From Bordetella sp. LUAb4 (lineage in GTDB: Bacteria > Pseudomonadota > Gammaproteobacteria > Burkholderiales > Burkholderiaceae_B), in the NCBI RefSeq assembly GCF_021325795.1, contig NZ_JAHPZX010000002.1, positions 930,001 through 994,000 of the forward strand: DNA of 64,000 bases. Reading direction: 5' to 3'. The translations under genes and the position numbers were made by a program. The notes beneath the pieces were generated by a model, which searched no databases, was not told where the DNA came from, and saw only the letters and a list, made by a program, of their open reading frames with translations. Below are positions 38,436 through 48,388 of this stretch, piece after piece. Position 1 is the first letter of the stretch. Each line of letters begins with the position of its first letter.

Positions 38436-39986
38436 TTACTGCTTGAGGTCGATGTCGCCGAACCAGAAATTGGTATCAGGCTGCACGTACACGCCAGTCA
38501 GGTTCTTGGATTTCGCATACACGTTGTTCTGCGTCACCAGGAAGGCCCAAGGCGCATCGTTCCAGATGGTTTCCTGCGCGTCCTTGTACAGGGCGGTCTT
38601 CTCGTCGCGGTTGGACGTGCTCAGCGCCTTGGCCAGGTCCGCATCCACCTTCGGATTCGAATAGTAGGCCACGTTGTTCAGCACGGGCGGGAAGGCCGTG
38701 CTGGCCAGCAGCGGACGCAGGCCCCAGTCGGCTTCACCCGTGGACGACGACCAACCCGCGTAGTACAGGCGCACCTGCGCATCTTCGGGTTTCTGCACCT
38801 GCTGCACGCGCTGCACGCGTTGGCCGGACTCCAGCACTTCCACTGACACCTTGATGCCGACCTGGGCCAGTTGCTGCTGCAGGAACTGCACCACCTTGAC
38901 CGACGTGCCATCGTTATAGGCCGACCACAGCGTGCTTTCGAAACCGTTGGGATAACCGGCTTCCTTCAGCAGTTCGCGCGCCTTGGCGGGATCGTAGGCG
39001 TACTGGCCGATCTTGGTCGCGTAGTCCACGCCTTGCGGCACCACGCCCGACACCGGGTTGGCGTAGCCGGCGAAGGCCACCTTGGCCAGGGCCTGCTTGT
39101 TGATGGCGTAGTTGATGGCCTGGCGCACCTTGACGTTGTCGAAGGGCTTCTTCATCGTGTTCATGGACAGGTAGCGGGCCATGATCGAGTTCTTGTCGTC
39201 GATCAGGTCCAGCTTGTCGCTCTTGGCCAGCACAGCGGCTTGCTCGAACGGCACCGGGAAGGCGAACTGCGCCTCGCCCGTCTGCACCACGGCGGCACGC
39301 GTGTTGTTGTCCGTGACGGTACGGAAGGTCAGCGTATCGATCTTCGGCGAACCCTTCTTCCAGTAGCCGTCGAACTTCTTGACCTTCAGGTATTCCGCCG
39401 GCTTCCATTCGACGAATTCGAAGGGGCCCGTGCCCACCGGGTGGAAGGCGATGTCCTTGCCCCACTTCTTCAGGGCCGCCGGCGAAATCATCATGGCCGA
39501 CGAGTGCGCCAACGCGTTGATGAAGGCCGAGAACGGCTTCTTCAGCGTGATGCGCACGGTGTAGGGATCCACCACCTCGGTCTTGTCGACCTGGTTGAAC
39601 TGCGTGTAGCGGCTCAGGCGGTTTTCGGGATTGGAGACGCGGTCATAGTTGACCTTGACGGCGTCCGCATTGAAGTCCGTACCGTCCTGGAACTTGACGC
39701 CCTGGCGCAGCTTGATCGTGTAGACCAGGCCGTCGGGGCTCACTTCGTAGCCGGTGGCCAGCAGGGGCTGGATCTTCAGGTCCTTGTCGAACTCGAACAG
39801 GCCTTCATAGTAGGCCTTGCCGACAGCCTGGTTCAGCGTGCTGATGGTGTTGTACGGGTCCAGCGTTTCCAGCGCGATGGCGACGGCGAACGTCACGTCC
39901 TTGCTGGCGTGGGCCAGCGGGGACGCGAGCATCCCGAAGGCCAGCGTGGCGGCAGCCATCATGCGGGTCGGGCGCAGTAGTTTCAT
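38436..39986 (-). CDS. gsiB: Glutathione/dipeptide ABC transporter periplasmic binding protein GsiB
   Basis: Type II (SBP_bac_5) solute receptor of 516 residues. Signal peptide at residues 1-27 (MAAATLAFGMLASPLAHA-S). Family segments: LETLDPYNTISTLNQAVGKA, the LRQGVKFQDGTDFNADAVK region, PVGTGPFEFVEW and YDPAKARELLKEAGYPNGF. The start at 39986 has AGGAG 9 bases upstream; the open frame extends 23 codons further without a signal-like start. In E. coli the same operon imports glutathione; here related gamma-glutamyl, isoaspartyl or other short peptides are possible. Confidence 0.93.
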   Translation of the reverse strand: MKLLRPTRMMAAATLAFGMLASPLAHASKDVTFAVAIALETLDPYNTISTLNQAVGKAYYEGLFEFDKDLKIQPLLATGYEVSPDGLVYTIKLRQGVKFQDGTDFNADAVKVNYDRVSNPENRLSRYTQFNQVDKTEVVDPYTVRITLKKPFSAFINALAHSSAMMISPAALKKWGKDIAFHPVGTGPFEFVEWKPAEYLKVKKFDGYWKKGSPKIDTLTFRTVTDNNTRAAVVQTGEAQFAFPVPFEQAAVLAKSDKLDLIDDKNSIMARYLSMNTMKKPFDNVKVRQAINYAINKQALAKVAFAGYANPVSGVVPQGVDYATKIGQYAYDPAKARELLKEAGYPNGFESTLWSAYNDGTSVKVVQFLQQQLAQVGIKVSVEVLESGQRVQRVQQVQKPEDAQVRLYYAGWSSSTGEADWGLRPLLASTAFPPVLNNVAYYSNPKVDADLAKALSTSNRDEKTALYKDAQETIWNDAPWAFLVTQNNVYAKSKNLTGVYVQPDTNFWFGDIDLKQ

Positions 39987-40051
39987 GATGAAGCACTCCT
40001 GAGTTCGAGTAAGGAGGTTTTGGTGGTGGAAAGCAAGGTTCAATGCAAAGT

Positions 40052-41995
40052 TCAATACGCACCGCCCAGCGCATGCCGGGCAACGTAATGATCGGGACCG
40101 ACATTGACCAGCGGCTGGACCAGGGGTTCGTCGCCCGGCTTGCGCACCGGGCTGGGAATCTCTTCGGTCAGCAGTTGGCGCTTCAGATGCCGCCGCGCCG
40201 GATCGGCGATGGGCACGGCTGCCATCAGCTTCTTGGTATACGGGTGCTGCGGATTCTCGAAAATGGCGCGGCGTGGGCCGATCTCGACGATCTGGCCCAG
40301 ATACATCACCGCTACCCGGTGGCTGATGCGCTCGACCACCGCCATGTCATGCGAGATGAAGAGGAAGGACACGCCCAGGTCGCGCTGCAGGTCGATCATC
40401 AGGTTGACGATCTGCGCCTGGATCGACACGTCCAGCGCGGACACCGATTCGTCGGCGATCACCACCTTGGGATTCAGGGCCAGGGCGCGCGCGATGCAGA
40501 TACGCTGGCGCTGGCCGCCGGAGAATTCGTGCGGATAGCGCTGGGCCATTTCCGGCGGCATGCCCACACGCTCCAGCAGCTCGGCGACGCGTTGCTCGGC
40601 CTGCTTGCCGCTGGCCACGCCATGCACCAGCAGCGGCTCCATGATGGAAAAGCCCACCGTCACGCGCGGATCGAGCGAGGCGAACGGGTCTTGAAAGACG
40701 AACTGCATGTCGCGGCGCAGCGTCTGCATCTCGGCACCCTTGAGCTTGCCGATGTCGCGCCCTTCCAGCAGGATGGTGCCGGACTGGCTTTCCGTCAGGC
40801 GCAGCAGGGAACGGCCAGTGGTCGACTTGCCGCAGCCGGATTCGCCGACCAGGGCCAGGGTTTCGCCGGGATAAAGATCGAAGCTGACTTTTTCGACGGC
40901 ATGCACGCGGCCGCGCACACGGCCCAGGATGCCGCCACGCAGATCGAAGCGCGTCACCAGGTCGCGCACGCGCAGTATGGGTTCGCCGCTGGCGCTCGGA
41001 GACACCTGTTTGGCGGCGGCGGCGGTTTCGGCCGGGGTTTCGCCAGGGGTCTGGCCGGGGTGATCAGCGGCTGCCGCGATGGCGGCGCCGTCCACCTTCG
41101 CCGCCTTCTCCACCTGGACCAGCTCGAAGCGGGCCGGCAGGTCGGTTCCCGTCATCGAGCCCAGGCGCGGCACGGCTGACAGCAGCGCCTTGGTATAGGC
41201 ATGCACCGGCGCGGAGAAAATCTGTTCGGACGGGCCTTCCTCGACCTTGTCGCCGCGGTACATGACCAGCACGCGGTCGGCCACTTCCGCCACCACGCCC
41301 ATGTCGTGGGTGATGAACACCACCCCCATGTGCATCTCTTCCTGCAGCGCACGGATCAACTGCAGGATCTGCGCCTGGATGGTCACGTCCAAGGCAGTGG
41401 TGGGCTCGTCGGCGATCAGCAGGGCCGGCTTGCAGGCCAGCGCCATGGCGATCATGACGCGCTGGCGCATGCCGCCCGACAACTGGTGCGGAAAGCGATT
41501 CATGATGGAACGCGCTTCCGGGATGCGCACCAGCTCCAGCATGCGCAGGGCTTCTGCGCGCGCGCCGGCGCTGTCCTTGCCCTGGTGCAGGCGGATCGAC
41601 TCGGCGATCTGGTCGCCAGCCGTGAACACGGGGTTCAGCGAGGTCATCGGCTCCTGGAAGATCATCGCCATGTCGGCGCCGCGCACGCCCCGCATGGTGC
41701 GCTGGCTGGCACCGGCCAGTTCCAGCACGGCCCCATTGCGGCGGCGCAACTGCATGCTGCCCTGGGCGATGCGGCCACCGCCGTGCTCGACCAGGCGCAT
41801 CAGCGCCAGCGAGGTCACGGACTTGCCGGAACCCGACTCGCCCACGATGGCCAGGGTTTCGCCCCGGTCGACGTGGAAATTGAGGTTGCGCACCGCTTCC
41901 ACGGTACGCTCCGCGCCCACAAAGCGCACGGTCAGGTCACTGACCTGCACAACCCGGTTATCCGGCATCGCCAGGCGTTGGGCTCCATCGGCCAT
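40052..41995 (-). CDS. gsiA: Glutathione/dipeptide ABC transporter duplicated ATPase GsiA
   Basis: Two fused ATPase halves in one 647-residue polypeptide, the GsiA layout. First half: Walker A GESGSGKS, signature [15 protein letters not shown], Walker [13 protein letters not shown]. Second half: [37 protein letters not shown] linker rich in Ala/Pro/Thr (about residues 310-345) joins them. The start at 41995 ([12 protein letters not shown]) has AAGGA 9 bases upstream. It lies 81 bases after iaaA and 65 bases before gsiB. Confidence 0.94.
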   Translation of the reverse strand: MADGAQRLAMPDNRVVQVSDLTVRFVGAERTVEAVRNLNFHVDRGETLAIVGESGSGKSVTSLALMRLVEHGGGRIAQGSMQLRRRNGAVLELAGASQRTMRGVRGADMAMIFQEPMTSLNPVFTAGDQIAESIRLHQGKDSAGARAEALRMLELVRIPEARSIMNRFPHQLSGGMRQRVMIAMALACKPALLIADEPTTALDVTIQAQILQLIRALQEEMHMGVVFITHDMGVVAEVADRVLVMYRGDKVEEGPSEQIFSAPVHAYTKALLSAVPRLGSMTGTDLPARFELVQVEKAAKVDGAAIAAAADHPGQTPGETPAETAAAAKQVSPSASGEPILRVRDLVTRFDLRGGILGRVRGRVHAVEKVSFDLYPGETLALVGESGCGKSTTGRSLLRLTESQSGTILLEGRDIGKLKGAEMQTLRRDMQFVFQDPFASLDPRVTVGFSIMEPLLVHGVASGKQAEQRVAELLERVGMPPEMAQRYPHEFSGGQRQRICIARALALNPKVVIADESVSALDVSIQAQIVNLMIDLQRDLGVSFLFISHDMAVVERISHRVAVMYLGQIVEIGPRRAIFENPQHPYTKKLMAAVPIADPARRHLKRQLLTEEIPSPVRKPGDEPLVQPLVNVGPDHYVARHALGGAY

Positions 41996-42076
41996 CGTTC
42001 TATATCCTTGCTTGCACAATACGAGAGGCTGGCGCGCCAGCCTGCCGAGTAGCGGTAAATATTTAGCGGTAAATGC

Positions 42077-43057
42077 TTAGCGGTAAATCGAAGCCACCGG
42101 GGCTTCGCCCACGCGGGCGTAGCCCCGGTACATGCCCTCGGTGTTGAAGGGCAGAGTCACATTGCCCTGCGCATCCACCGCGATCAGGCCACCCTTGCCC
42201 TGGATGCGCGGCAGTTTTTCGTGGACGACGCTGGCGGCCGCCTGTTCCAGCGTCGCGCCGCGGTATTCCATCTGGGCAGCCACGTCATACGCGGCCACCA
42301 TGCGGATGAACATCTCGCCGGTGCCGGTGGTGGACACGGCGCAGGTGGCGTTGGCGGCATAGCACCCCGCGCCAATCAGCGGCGCGTCACCGACGCGGCC
42401 GACCTGCTTGTTGGTGATGCCGCCGGTGGAGGTCGCCGCGGCCAGATTACCTTGCGCGTCCACGGCCACCGCGCCCACCGTGCCGAACTTGCGGTCGGCG
42501 TCTATGGGGTCGGCCGCCGGCTGGGCGCGCGCCACCATGGCCTGGCCGTCGTGGTCCAGCACCGCCGCGTCCGGCTGTTCGCGCTGCACGCGCAGCAGCT
42601 GCTCGCGCCGGGCCTCGGTGGAGAAGTAGGAGGGATCGACGATTTCCAGGCCTTGCTCGCGGGCGTAGTTTTCGGCGCCCTCGCCCACGAAGAACACGTG
42701 CTTGCTGTTCTCCATGACCTTGCGGGCAGCCAGCACCGGATTGCGCACGCAGTTCACATTGGCGATGGCACCCGAGCGCAGCGTGGCGCCGTCCATGATG
42801 GACGCGTCCAGTTCATGCGTGCCGGCGCTGGTGAACACCGCGCCATGGCCGGCATTGAACAACGGACAGTCTTCCAGCAGGCGCACCGCTTCGGTGACGG
42901 CGTCCAGGGCCGATCCGCCCTGGGCCAGCACGGCCTGGCCGGCGCGCAGGATGTCTTCCAGCGCGGCGATGTACTTGCCTTCCTGCTCGGCGGACATGGC
43001 CGCGCGCGACATGGCGCCAGCGCCGCCGTGGATGGCGATAACGGGTTGCTGCTTCAT
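42077..43057 (-). CDS. iaaA: Isoaspartyl peptidase / L-asparaginase (plant type)
   Basis: Ntn-hydrolase of 326 residues that cleaves beta-aspartyl (isoaspartyl) dipeptides. It self-processes before T193 in [15 protein letters not shown], the Gly-Thr site, making alpha and beta chains. Other family segments: [45 protein letters not shown] and GTGEMFIR. The start codon overlaps the regulator's stop by 4 bases (ATGA). iaaA directly ahead of gsiABCD is the E. coli arrangement, so importer and peptidase form one pathway. Confidence 0.94.
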   Translation of the reverse strand: MKQQPVIAIHGGAGAMSRAAMSAEQEGKYIAALEDILRAGQAVLAQGGSALDAVTEAVRLLEDCPLFNAGHGAVFTSAGTHELDASIMDGATLRSGAIANVNCVRNPVLAARKVMENSKHVFFVGEGAENYAREQGLEIVDPSYFSTEARREQLLRVQREQPDAAVLDHDGQAMVARAQPAADPIDADRKFGTVGAVAVDAQGNLAAATSTGGITNKQVGRVGDAPLIGAGCYAANATCAVSTTGTGEMFIRMVAAYDVAAQMEYRGATLEQAAASVVHEKLPRIQGKGGLIAVDAQGNVTLPFNTEGMYRGYARVGEAPVASIYR

Positions 43058-43941
43058 CTCTTGCGATCTCCTGCGCCGTGGATCAGCCACGGCATGACGG
43101 ACCGGGTCACACCCACGGCCGCCTGAATGGAATCCTTGGCCTTGTAGGCCACTGCCGCGCTCAGCGCTTCGATCAGGCACAGGGCCGCGGCTTCGGAATT
43201 GGACGAATACTGTCTTTCACTATGGGCGTACAACGCCCCGACGGTGGTGGTGGGCGCCAGCGGCGAAGTCGGCTTGTCCGTCATCGCCAGCACCTGGACA
43301 CCGGCGACCTTGGCGGCGGTGGCCAGCGTTACGGTGTCGTTCAGATAGCGCGGAAAGGAAATGGGAATCAGCAGGTCTTTCGGCGTCAGGCGATAGATCT
43401 GCCGTGCCGCCCACGATACACCCGCGGGCGTCGCCAGCGAATCCACCGAACCGCAGTAGACGAACAGCGCGCGCTGCAGCAAGCCGGCCAGATAGCCGCT
43501 GGCGCCGAAACCGACGATGGCGATGCGGTCGGCGGCCAGGATGGCATCGACGGCGCGTTCGATCACGCGCGCATCCATGGCCTGCAGGGTGCGTTCGATA
43601 TTGCGGGCGTCCTCGCGCAGGGAGTTGGCGAACACGTCGGCGGCGCTGGCCGGCTGCGCCAACTGCGTCCGCAGCCTTTCGACCGGAGCCAGTGCCGACT
43701 CGAAGCCGCGAGCCAGTTCGGCGCGGAACTGGGCATAGCCAGGCAGGCCCAGGGTACGCGCGAAGCGATTGGCGGTGGCGATGGACACCCCATTGGCTGC
43801 CGCGAACTCGTCGATGGTCATGGTGGCCGCCCGGAACTGGTGTTCCAGCACGTACTCCGCCAGCTTGTGCTGGGAACGGCTCATCGTGTCTTGAACGCTG
43901 GCAATGCGTTCGGCGATCGAGAAAGCGGTGGCGTCTTGCAT
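43054..43941 (-). CDS. RpiR/MurR-family transcriptional regulator
   Basis: A 295-residue regulator with an N-terminal RpiR-type helix-turn-helix (about residues 10-80: SRSQHKLAEYVLEHQF, ATMTIDEFAAANGVSIATAN, RFARTLGLPGYAQFR). A C-terminal SIS sugar-phosphate-binding domain follows (about 120-260: IERAVDAILAADRIAIVGFG ... PISFPRYLNDTVTLA). First gene of the iaaA-gsi operon by translational overlap, so it probably controls that operon. SIS regulators usually sense phosphosugars, so a link to cell-wall recycling peptides is possible (inference). Confidence 0.9.
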   Translation of the reverse strand: MQDATAFSIAERIASVQDTMSRSQHKLAEYVLEHQFRAATMTIDEFAAANGVSIATANRFARTLGLPGYAQFRAELARGFESALAPVERLRTQLAQPASAADVFANSLREDARNIERTLQAMDARVIERAVDAILAADRIAIVGFGASGYLAGLLQRALFVYCGSVDSLATPAGVSWAARQIYRLTPKDLLIPISFPRYLNDTVTLATAAKVAGVQVLAMTDKPTSPLAPTTTVGALYAHSERQYSSNSEAAALCLIEALSAAVAYKAKDSIQAAVGVTRSVMPWLIHGAGDRKR

Positions 43942-44096
43942 GAGGACGGGCGGCGGGTCGGGTCGGAACGGGTGGGACCGGGTCAGGTCGGAAAATCAGG
44001 GGTAGTACGGCGCGGCATGGAACCAATACAAGCTGGCTGCCACCCACCCCGCCATGGAACATCTGGCAATCAATAAGCAGAACCAGATGTAAATTT

Positions 44097-44111
44097 AATT
44101 ACGGCGTAATT
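44097..44111. promoter_or_regulatory. Candidate RpiR operator
   Basis: AATTACGGCGTAATT is a perfect 6+3+6 dyad in an AT-rich block about 155 bases upstream of the rpiR start, flanked by further TTAATTAA sequence. Size and symmetry suit a dimeric helix-turn-helix regulator. Assignment to this RpiR protein is inferred from position. Confidence 0.4.
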
Positions 44112-44160
44112 TTAATTAAGAAAATAAATTTTCAAAGTCGGGGTAAACCCGCAAAAAGCA

Positions 44161-44184
44161 AAAGTCCCCGAAAGGGGACTTTTT
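44161..44184 (-). terminator. Terminator of the ybhP-clsB-ybhN operon
   Basis: AAAGTCCCC (44161-44169), loop GAAA, GGGGACTTT (44174-44182), with T/A runs on both sides. On the minus strand it is followed by TTTTGCTTTTT, about 130 bases beyond the ybhN stop. It could act in both directions. Confidence 0.75.
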
Positions 44185-44312
44185 GAGGTGGAGATTGCCT
44201 GTTTGGCTGGGCGTCACTCCCATGGGGCGCCATCTGGCCGTGCCGCCGGGCCGCTGGGCCACTGGGCCGCCAGCACGCCGAGGGCGAGGCCCAGCGAGAG
44301 ACTGCACGGGCC

Positions 44313-45428
44313 TCAAGGCCGGACGGTTTCCCGCATTCTTGCGTTGGCATGCTTGGCTGCCGGGCGCTCGGCATCGGCGCGCTTACTGGCATCACCGTTC
44401 CCGGCATCAAGTCTGGCCCCCTTGCAATCTTCCTGGCCATCCCCGTTCTGCTTCGCCTCGGCCTCGTCTTCCTCGGCCAGCTTCGGAAAACGGGCTTCCA
44501 GGATGAAATACAGCACCGCCGCCACGGCGAATGGCGCCAGGTAGTACACCGCGCGATAGGCCAGCAAGGTGCCAATGATCTCGTAATGGGGCACCTGCCC
44601 GCCCAGCATGGCGACGAACACCGCTTCGACCACGCCCAGGCCACCGGGAATGTGCGTCACGGCCCCGGCGATGCCGCTCAGCAGCAACACTCCCAGGATC
44701 AAGGCGAAGGACACGTCGTGGCGCATCAGCGACCACACGACCAGCCCGATGGACAGCCAGCAGGCGCTGCCCAGCAGACTCTGCGCCACGGCGATCTTGA
44801 ACGACGGCAGCTCGATCTCATGGCCCCGTAGCGTCCAGGCCCGCTTGCGCGCCAGCCCGCAGGCGGCCACGTAGGCTACGGCGGCCGCCAGCATGCCGGC
44901 GCCGATGCCGCGCAAGGCATAGTTGCTGATGCTCCAGTCATCCGGAATCGGCAGCACGCCCCAGACGAACAAGCCGCCAGCCACCCACAAATACCCCAGC
45001 CAATTGGTCGTCAGGCTCAAGCCGATGATGCGGGTAATCTCGCCAGCCGCCAGTCCCAGGCGTAGGTACAGGCGGAAACGGAAGCCCACGCTGCCCACCA
45101 GCGAACCCATGTTGAGGTTGAAAGCGTAAGCGACGATGCCCACCGCCATCACCCGTCCCGGGGGAATCATGTGGCCAAGATAAGGGATGGCCAGCAGATC
45201 GAAGCAGCTGTAGATCAGATAGCTAAGCGCCGCCAAGCCGGCAGCGCGCAGCAGCACCGGCCAGGTATAGGCCTGCACCGCCTCCAGCACCTTGTCCCAT
45301 TCGACGTTGCGAGCCTGGTCCACCAGCAGGCCGATAACCAGCAAGGCGAACGCAGTGAAGAAGATCTTTTTCAGCAGCGGCCAATGGCGCCGCCAGCCGG
45401 TCGCGGGCTTACGCGGTTTTTCGTTCAT
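44313..45428 (-). CDS. ybhN: YbhN-like membrane protein (LPG synthase TM / UPF0104 family)
   Basis: A 371-residue membrane protein with about eight helices, of the lysylphosphatidylglycerol-synthase transmembrane family but lacking the soluble aminoacyl-transferase domain. FNLNMGSLVGSVGFRFRLYLR and GAVTHIPGGLGVVEAVFVAMLG are the conserved family motifs. The C-terminal 45 residues are charged. GGAGG lies 6 bases before the ATG, which overlaps the clsB end by 20 bases. The ybhP-clsB-ybhN order is that of E. coli, suggesting a role in phospholipid handling. Confidence 0.85.
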   Translation of the reverse strand: MNEKPRKPATGWRRHWPLLKKIFFTAFALLVIGLLVDQARNVEWDKVLEAVQAYTWPVLLRAAGLAALSYLIYSCFDLLAIPYLGHMIPPGRVMAVGIVAYAFNLNMGSLVGSVGFRFRLYLRLGLAAGEITRIIGLSLTTNWLGYLWVAGGLFVWGVLPIPDDWSISNYALRGIGAGMLAAAVAYVAACGLARKRAWTLRGHEIELPSFKIAVAQSLLGSACWLSIGLVVWSLMRHDVSFALILGVLLLSGIAGAVTHIPGGLGVVEAVFVAMLGGQVPHYEIIGTLLAYRAVYYLAPFAVAAVLYFILEARFPKLAEEDEAEAKQNGDGQEDCKGARLDAGNGDASKRADAERPAAKHANARMRETVRP

Positions 45429-46833
45429 TGCGTACCTCCGCATCGTGCGGGATTGCATCTCGTGGCTGCGCGTGCCGCGCAGCCACATCTTGCGACTGCG
45501 CCCGTCGAGAGGCCGCTTCTTGGGACCGCGATTGCCGCGATTGCGGGTCTTGCGACTGAGCTGACCCCGCATCCTCGGGGTTCGGATCCGCCGGAACTTC
45601 CTCCTCCCCTTCCACCTTCCCCGAAGATTCCGAGTCGGTGGCGATGACATCCCCCTTGGGACGCAAGGCTTGCAGCCGCGGCTGATGTGCTGGCAACCAG
45701 CCGCTCCAGGAAGGATAGAGACGCAGGAAGTGATACACGAACACCCCGAAGAACAGCCGGCGCAGCTTGCGGCTGCCCGGCGGCGCGGCTTCGGGTTGGC
45801 GGCAGTGATTGTCGATCAGCCATTCCAATCTTTCATTGAGCACGCCGGCGAAGGCACGATCGCGGATCATCACATTGGCCTCGAGGTTCAGGGCCAGGCT
45901 CAGCGGATCCAGATTGCTGGAGCCCACCGTCGTCCACGTGTCATCCACACTGGCGACCTTGCCGTGCAGCGGTCGCTCGCAATATTCGTAGATCTGCACA
46001 CCCGCCGCCGTCAAATAGTCATACAGCATCCGCGCGGCCACCGGCACGATGGGCATGTCGGCCTCGCCCTGCAGGATCAGGCGCACGCGCACCCCCCGCT
46101 TCGCAGCGTTACGCATTTCGCGCAGCAAGCGGTAACCGGGAAAGAAATAGGCATTGGCGACGATGACGTCGTGCCGCGCCAGCCGGATGGCGGCACGGTA
46201 ATGGCGCTCGATATCCGTATGGTGCCTATGGTTGTCGCGCACCACGAACATGGCTTCGGCCGAACCCGCCTTGGGCGGATTGGTGGCCGCGTGGGAACGC
46301 CGCCCCCACCAGCGGCGCCGCCGCGGCGGCTCCAGCGCGCGCAAGGCAAAGCGATGGATTTCGCCAACGATGGGACCATGCACTTCCACCGCATAGTCCT
46401 GCTTGGCCTGCGGCCCGAAGTCGCCCAGGTGATCGGCGGAAAAATTGATGCCGCCGACGAAGGCGATTTCACCGTCGATCACCACGATCTTGCGATGCAT
46501 CCGGCGAAAGACGTTGATGCGCTTACCGAACACGCGGGCACGCGGATCGAAGGCCTGCACCACCACGCCGGCGTCCGTCATGCCGCCGATGAAATCGTCG
46601 GACAAACCCTCGGACCCATAGCCGTCCACCAGCAGATTGACCCGTACCCCACGCCCGGCCGCGGCGATCAAAACTTCGCGCAACTCCTGCCCCACCTTGT
46701 CGTCGAACAGGATGAAGGTCTCGACGAGCACTTCGCCGCGCGCCTGGCTGATGGCTTCGAACACGCGCGGAAAGAAAGCCTCGCCGTTCTCCAGCAGCTT
46801 GAAATCATTGCCGGGTATCCAGTGCACGCTCAT
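45409..46833 (-). CDS. clsB: Cardiolipin synthase B
   Basis: Phospholipase-D-superfamily enzyme of 474 residues that joins phosphatidylglycerol units. Two HKD motifs are present: [20 protein letters not shown] and [20 protein letters not shown]. It lacks the N-terminal membrane helices of ClsA, fitting ClsB. The last roughly 85 residues are a Gln/Arg/Ser/Asp-rich repetitive tail ([20 protein letters not shown]) beyond the usual ClsB length. The start [11 protein letters not shown] overlaps the ybhP stop by 4 bases. Confidence 0.92.
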   Translation of the reverse strand: MSVHWIPGNDFKLLENGEAFFPRVFEAISQARGEVLVETFILFDDKVGQELREVLIAAAGRGVRVNLLVDGYGSEGLSDDFIGGMTDAGVVVQAFDPRARVFGKRINVFRRMHRKIVVIDGEIAFVGGINFSADHLGDFGPQAKQDYAVEVHGPIVGEIHRFALRALEPPRRRRWWGRRSHAATNPPKAGSAEAMFVVRDNHRHHTDIERHYRAAIRLARHDVIVANAYFFPGYRLLREMRNAAKRGVRVRLILQGEADMPIVPVAARMLYDYLTAAGVQIYEYCERPLHGKVASVDDTWTTVGSSNLDPLSLALNLEANVMIRDRAFAGVLNERLEWLIDNHCRQPEAAPPGSRKLRRLFFGVFVYHFLRLYPSWSGWLPAHQPRLQALRPKGDVIATDSESSGKVEGEEEVPADPNPEDAGSAQSQDPQSRQSRSQEAASRRAQSQDVAARHAQPRDAIPHDAEVRNERKTA

Positions 46834-47597
46834 AGCTCCACCTCCGCGGCCAGGGGAGCGTGATCGGACAGATGCGTCCACGGACGCGTGGCCAGCGCCA
46901 GCGGCCGGAAACGCCGGGTATTGCGCACGTAGATGCGATCCAGCCGCAGCAGAGGCCAACGCGCGGGAAACGTGCGCGCCGCAACGCCCTGCGTCCTGAC
47001 GAACACCTCCTCCAGGCCGGCGCAGTCACTCAACCGGGTGTGCGAGCGCAGCCGCCAGTCATTGAAGTCACCGGCGACGAGCACCGGATCCCCACGCGGG
47101 ATCTCCTGCTCGATGCGGGCACACAGCAAATTGATCTGGCGTTGCCGGTGCGCCTCCTGCAAGCCCAGGTGCACGCAGATGGCATGCACTTGCGCGCGCC
47201 CCGGCGGCGCGATGACGCAATGAAGCATGCCGCGCTTTTCGTGGCCGTCCACGGACACGTCCAGATTTTCGTAATGCACGATGGGAAACTTGGATAGCAC
47301 CGCGTTGCCGTGATCCCCCTGGGGGTAGACCGCGTTGCGGCCGTAAGCGAAGTCGGACCAGATGCTGTCGGCCAGGAATTCATATTGGGACGTGGCCGGC
47401 CAGCCCTCGAACCGGGCGGCGTGGCCTTCGTGCGCACCTAACACTTCCTGCAGGAACACCAGATCCGGCCCAACAGCCCGGACCGCATCGCGCAGCTCCG
47501 GCAGAATGAATTTGCGATTGAAGAAGGTGAACCCCTTATGGGCATTCACCGTCAGCAGTTTGAGAGACAGGGGAGCGTCCCCGTTCGAAACGGACAT
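46830..47597 (-). CDS. ybhP: YbhP-like endonuclease/exonuclease/phosphatase-fold protein
   Basis: A 255-residue protein of the EEP (DNase I-like) fold. Active-site segments are visible: [45 protein letters not shown] and the terminal [12 protein letters not shown]. First gene of the ybhP-clsB-ybhN operon, translationally coupled to clsB. Substrate unknown; the phospholipid context suggests a phosphodiester or phosphoester lipid head group rather than DNA (inference). Confidence 0.88.
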   Translation of the reverse strand: MSVSNGDAPLSLKLLTVNAHKGFTFFNRKFILPELRDAVRAVGPDLVFLQEVLGAHEGHAARFEGWPATSQYEFLADSIWSDFAYGRNAVYPQGDHGNAVLSKFPIVHYENLDVSVDGHEKRGMLHCVIAPPGRAQVHAICVHLGLQEAHRQRQINLLCARIEQEIPRGDPVLVAGDFNDWRLRSHTRLSDCAGLEEVFVRTQGVAARTFPARWPLLRLDRIYVRNTRRFRPLALATRPWTHLSDHAPLAAEVEL

Positions 47598-47663
47598 GGG
47601 TTCCCGCGATCGTTAATGGATCGCCGGATCGAGCAAGTCGCGTGCCTAGCTGCGGCGCAGCAT

Positions 47664-47695
47664 AAAAAAACGGCGGCCAGTCAAACCGGCCGCCG
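47664..47695 (-). terminator. Terminator of the CoA-transferase operon
   Basis: Minus-strand stem CGGCGGCC/GGCCGCCG (47688-47695 with 47671-47678) and a 9-base loop, followed by seven T residues. It lies 24 bases beyond the stop of subunit B. Confidence 0.9.
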
Positions 47696-47718
47696 CTTAT
47701 TTCCATTTACAACTCTGA

Positions 47719-48375
47719 TCAGGCCGCGATCTTGCCGGTATCCAACGGGGCACCCGTCTTGGCCTTGATTTCCTCGACCGTCACACCGGGGGCCAGCTCG
47801 ACCAGCTTCAGGCCGGCGTCGGTGACTTCGATCACGCCCAGGTCGGTGATGATCAGGTCGACCACGCCCACACCGGTCAGCGGCAGATTGCACTCGGGCA
47901 GCAGCTTGAGGTCTTCAGTGCCGTCCTTCTTGCGCGCCACGTGCTCCATCAGCACGACCACGCGGCCGACACCGGCCACCAGGTCCATCGCGCCGCCCAT
48001 GCCCTTGACCATCTTGCCGGGAATCATCCAGTTGGCCAGGTCGCCCTTGGCCGACACCTGCATCGCACCCAGGATGGCCAGGTTGATCTTGCCGCCGCGG
48101 ATCATGCCGAAGGAATCGGCCGAAGAGAAGATCGACGAGCCGGGCAAGGTCGTCACGGTCTGCTTGCCGGCGTTGATCAGGTCGGCATCGACTTCAGCGT
48201 CGGTGGGGAAAGGACCAATACCCAGCAGGCCGTTTTCCGATTGCAGCCACACCTCGATGCCGGCCGGCACGTGGTTGGCGACCAGGGTGGGCAAGCCTAT
48301 GCCCAGGTTCACGTAGAAACCGTCTTGCAGCTCACGCGCGGCGCGCGCGGCCATTTCGTCACGGGACCATGCCAT
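47719..48375 (-). CDS. 3-oxoacid CoA-transferase subunit B
   Basis: Beta subunit of a succinyl-CoA:3-oxoacid-type CoA-transferase; 218 residues. The catalytic glutamate is E47 in [15 protein letters not shown]. Other family parts: [57 protein letters not shown]. It starts 13 bases after subunit A and is followed by a strong terminator. The pair would activate acetoacetate or a related 3-oxoacid (the ScoAB/PcaIJ group); the exact acid cannot be decided. Confidence 0.93.
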   Translation of the reverse strand: MAWSRDEMAARAARELQDGFYVNLGIGLPTLVANHVPAGIEVWLQSENGLLGIGPFPTDAEVDADLINAGKQTVTTLPGSSIFSSADSFGMIRGGKINLAILGAMQVSAKGDLANWMIPGKMVKGMGGAMDLVAGVGRVVVLMEHVARKKDGTEDLKLLPECNLPLTGVGVVDLIITDLGVIEVTDAGLKLVELAPGVTVEEIKAKTGAPLDTGKIAA

Positions 48376-48388
48376 GATTGTGTTCTCC

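Larger units (their letters stand above)
43942..44312. other. Intergenic region upstream of the rpiR-iaaA-gsi operon
   Basis: No supported gene. 44085-44135 is a strongly AT-rich block expected to hold the minus-strand promoter and an operator-like dyad. 44161-44184 is the terminator of the ybhN-like gene, which ends at 44313. Confidence 0.6.
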
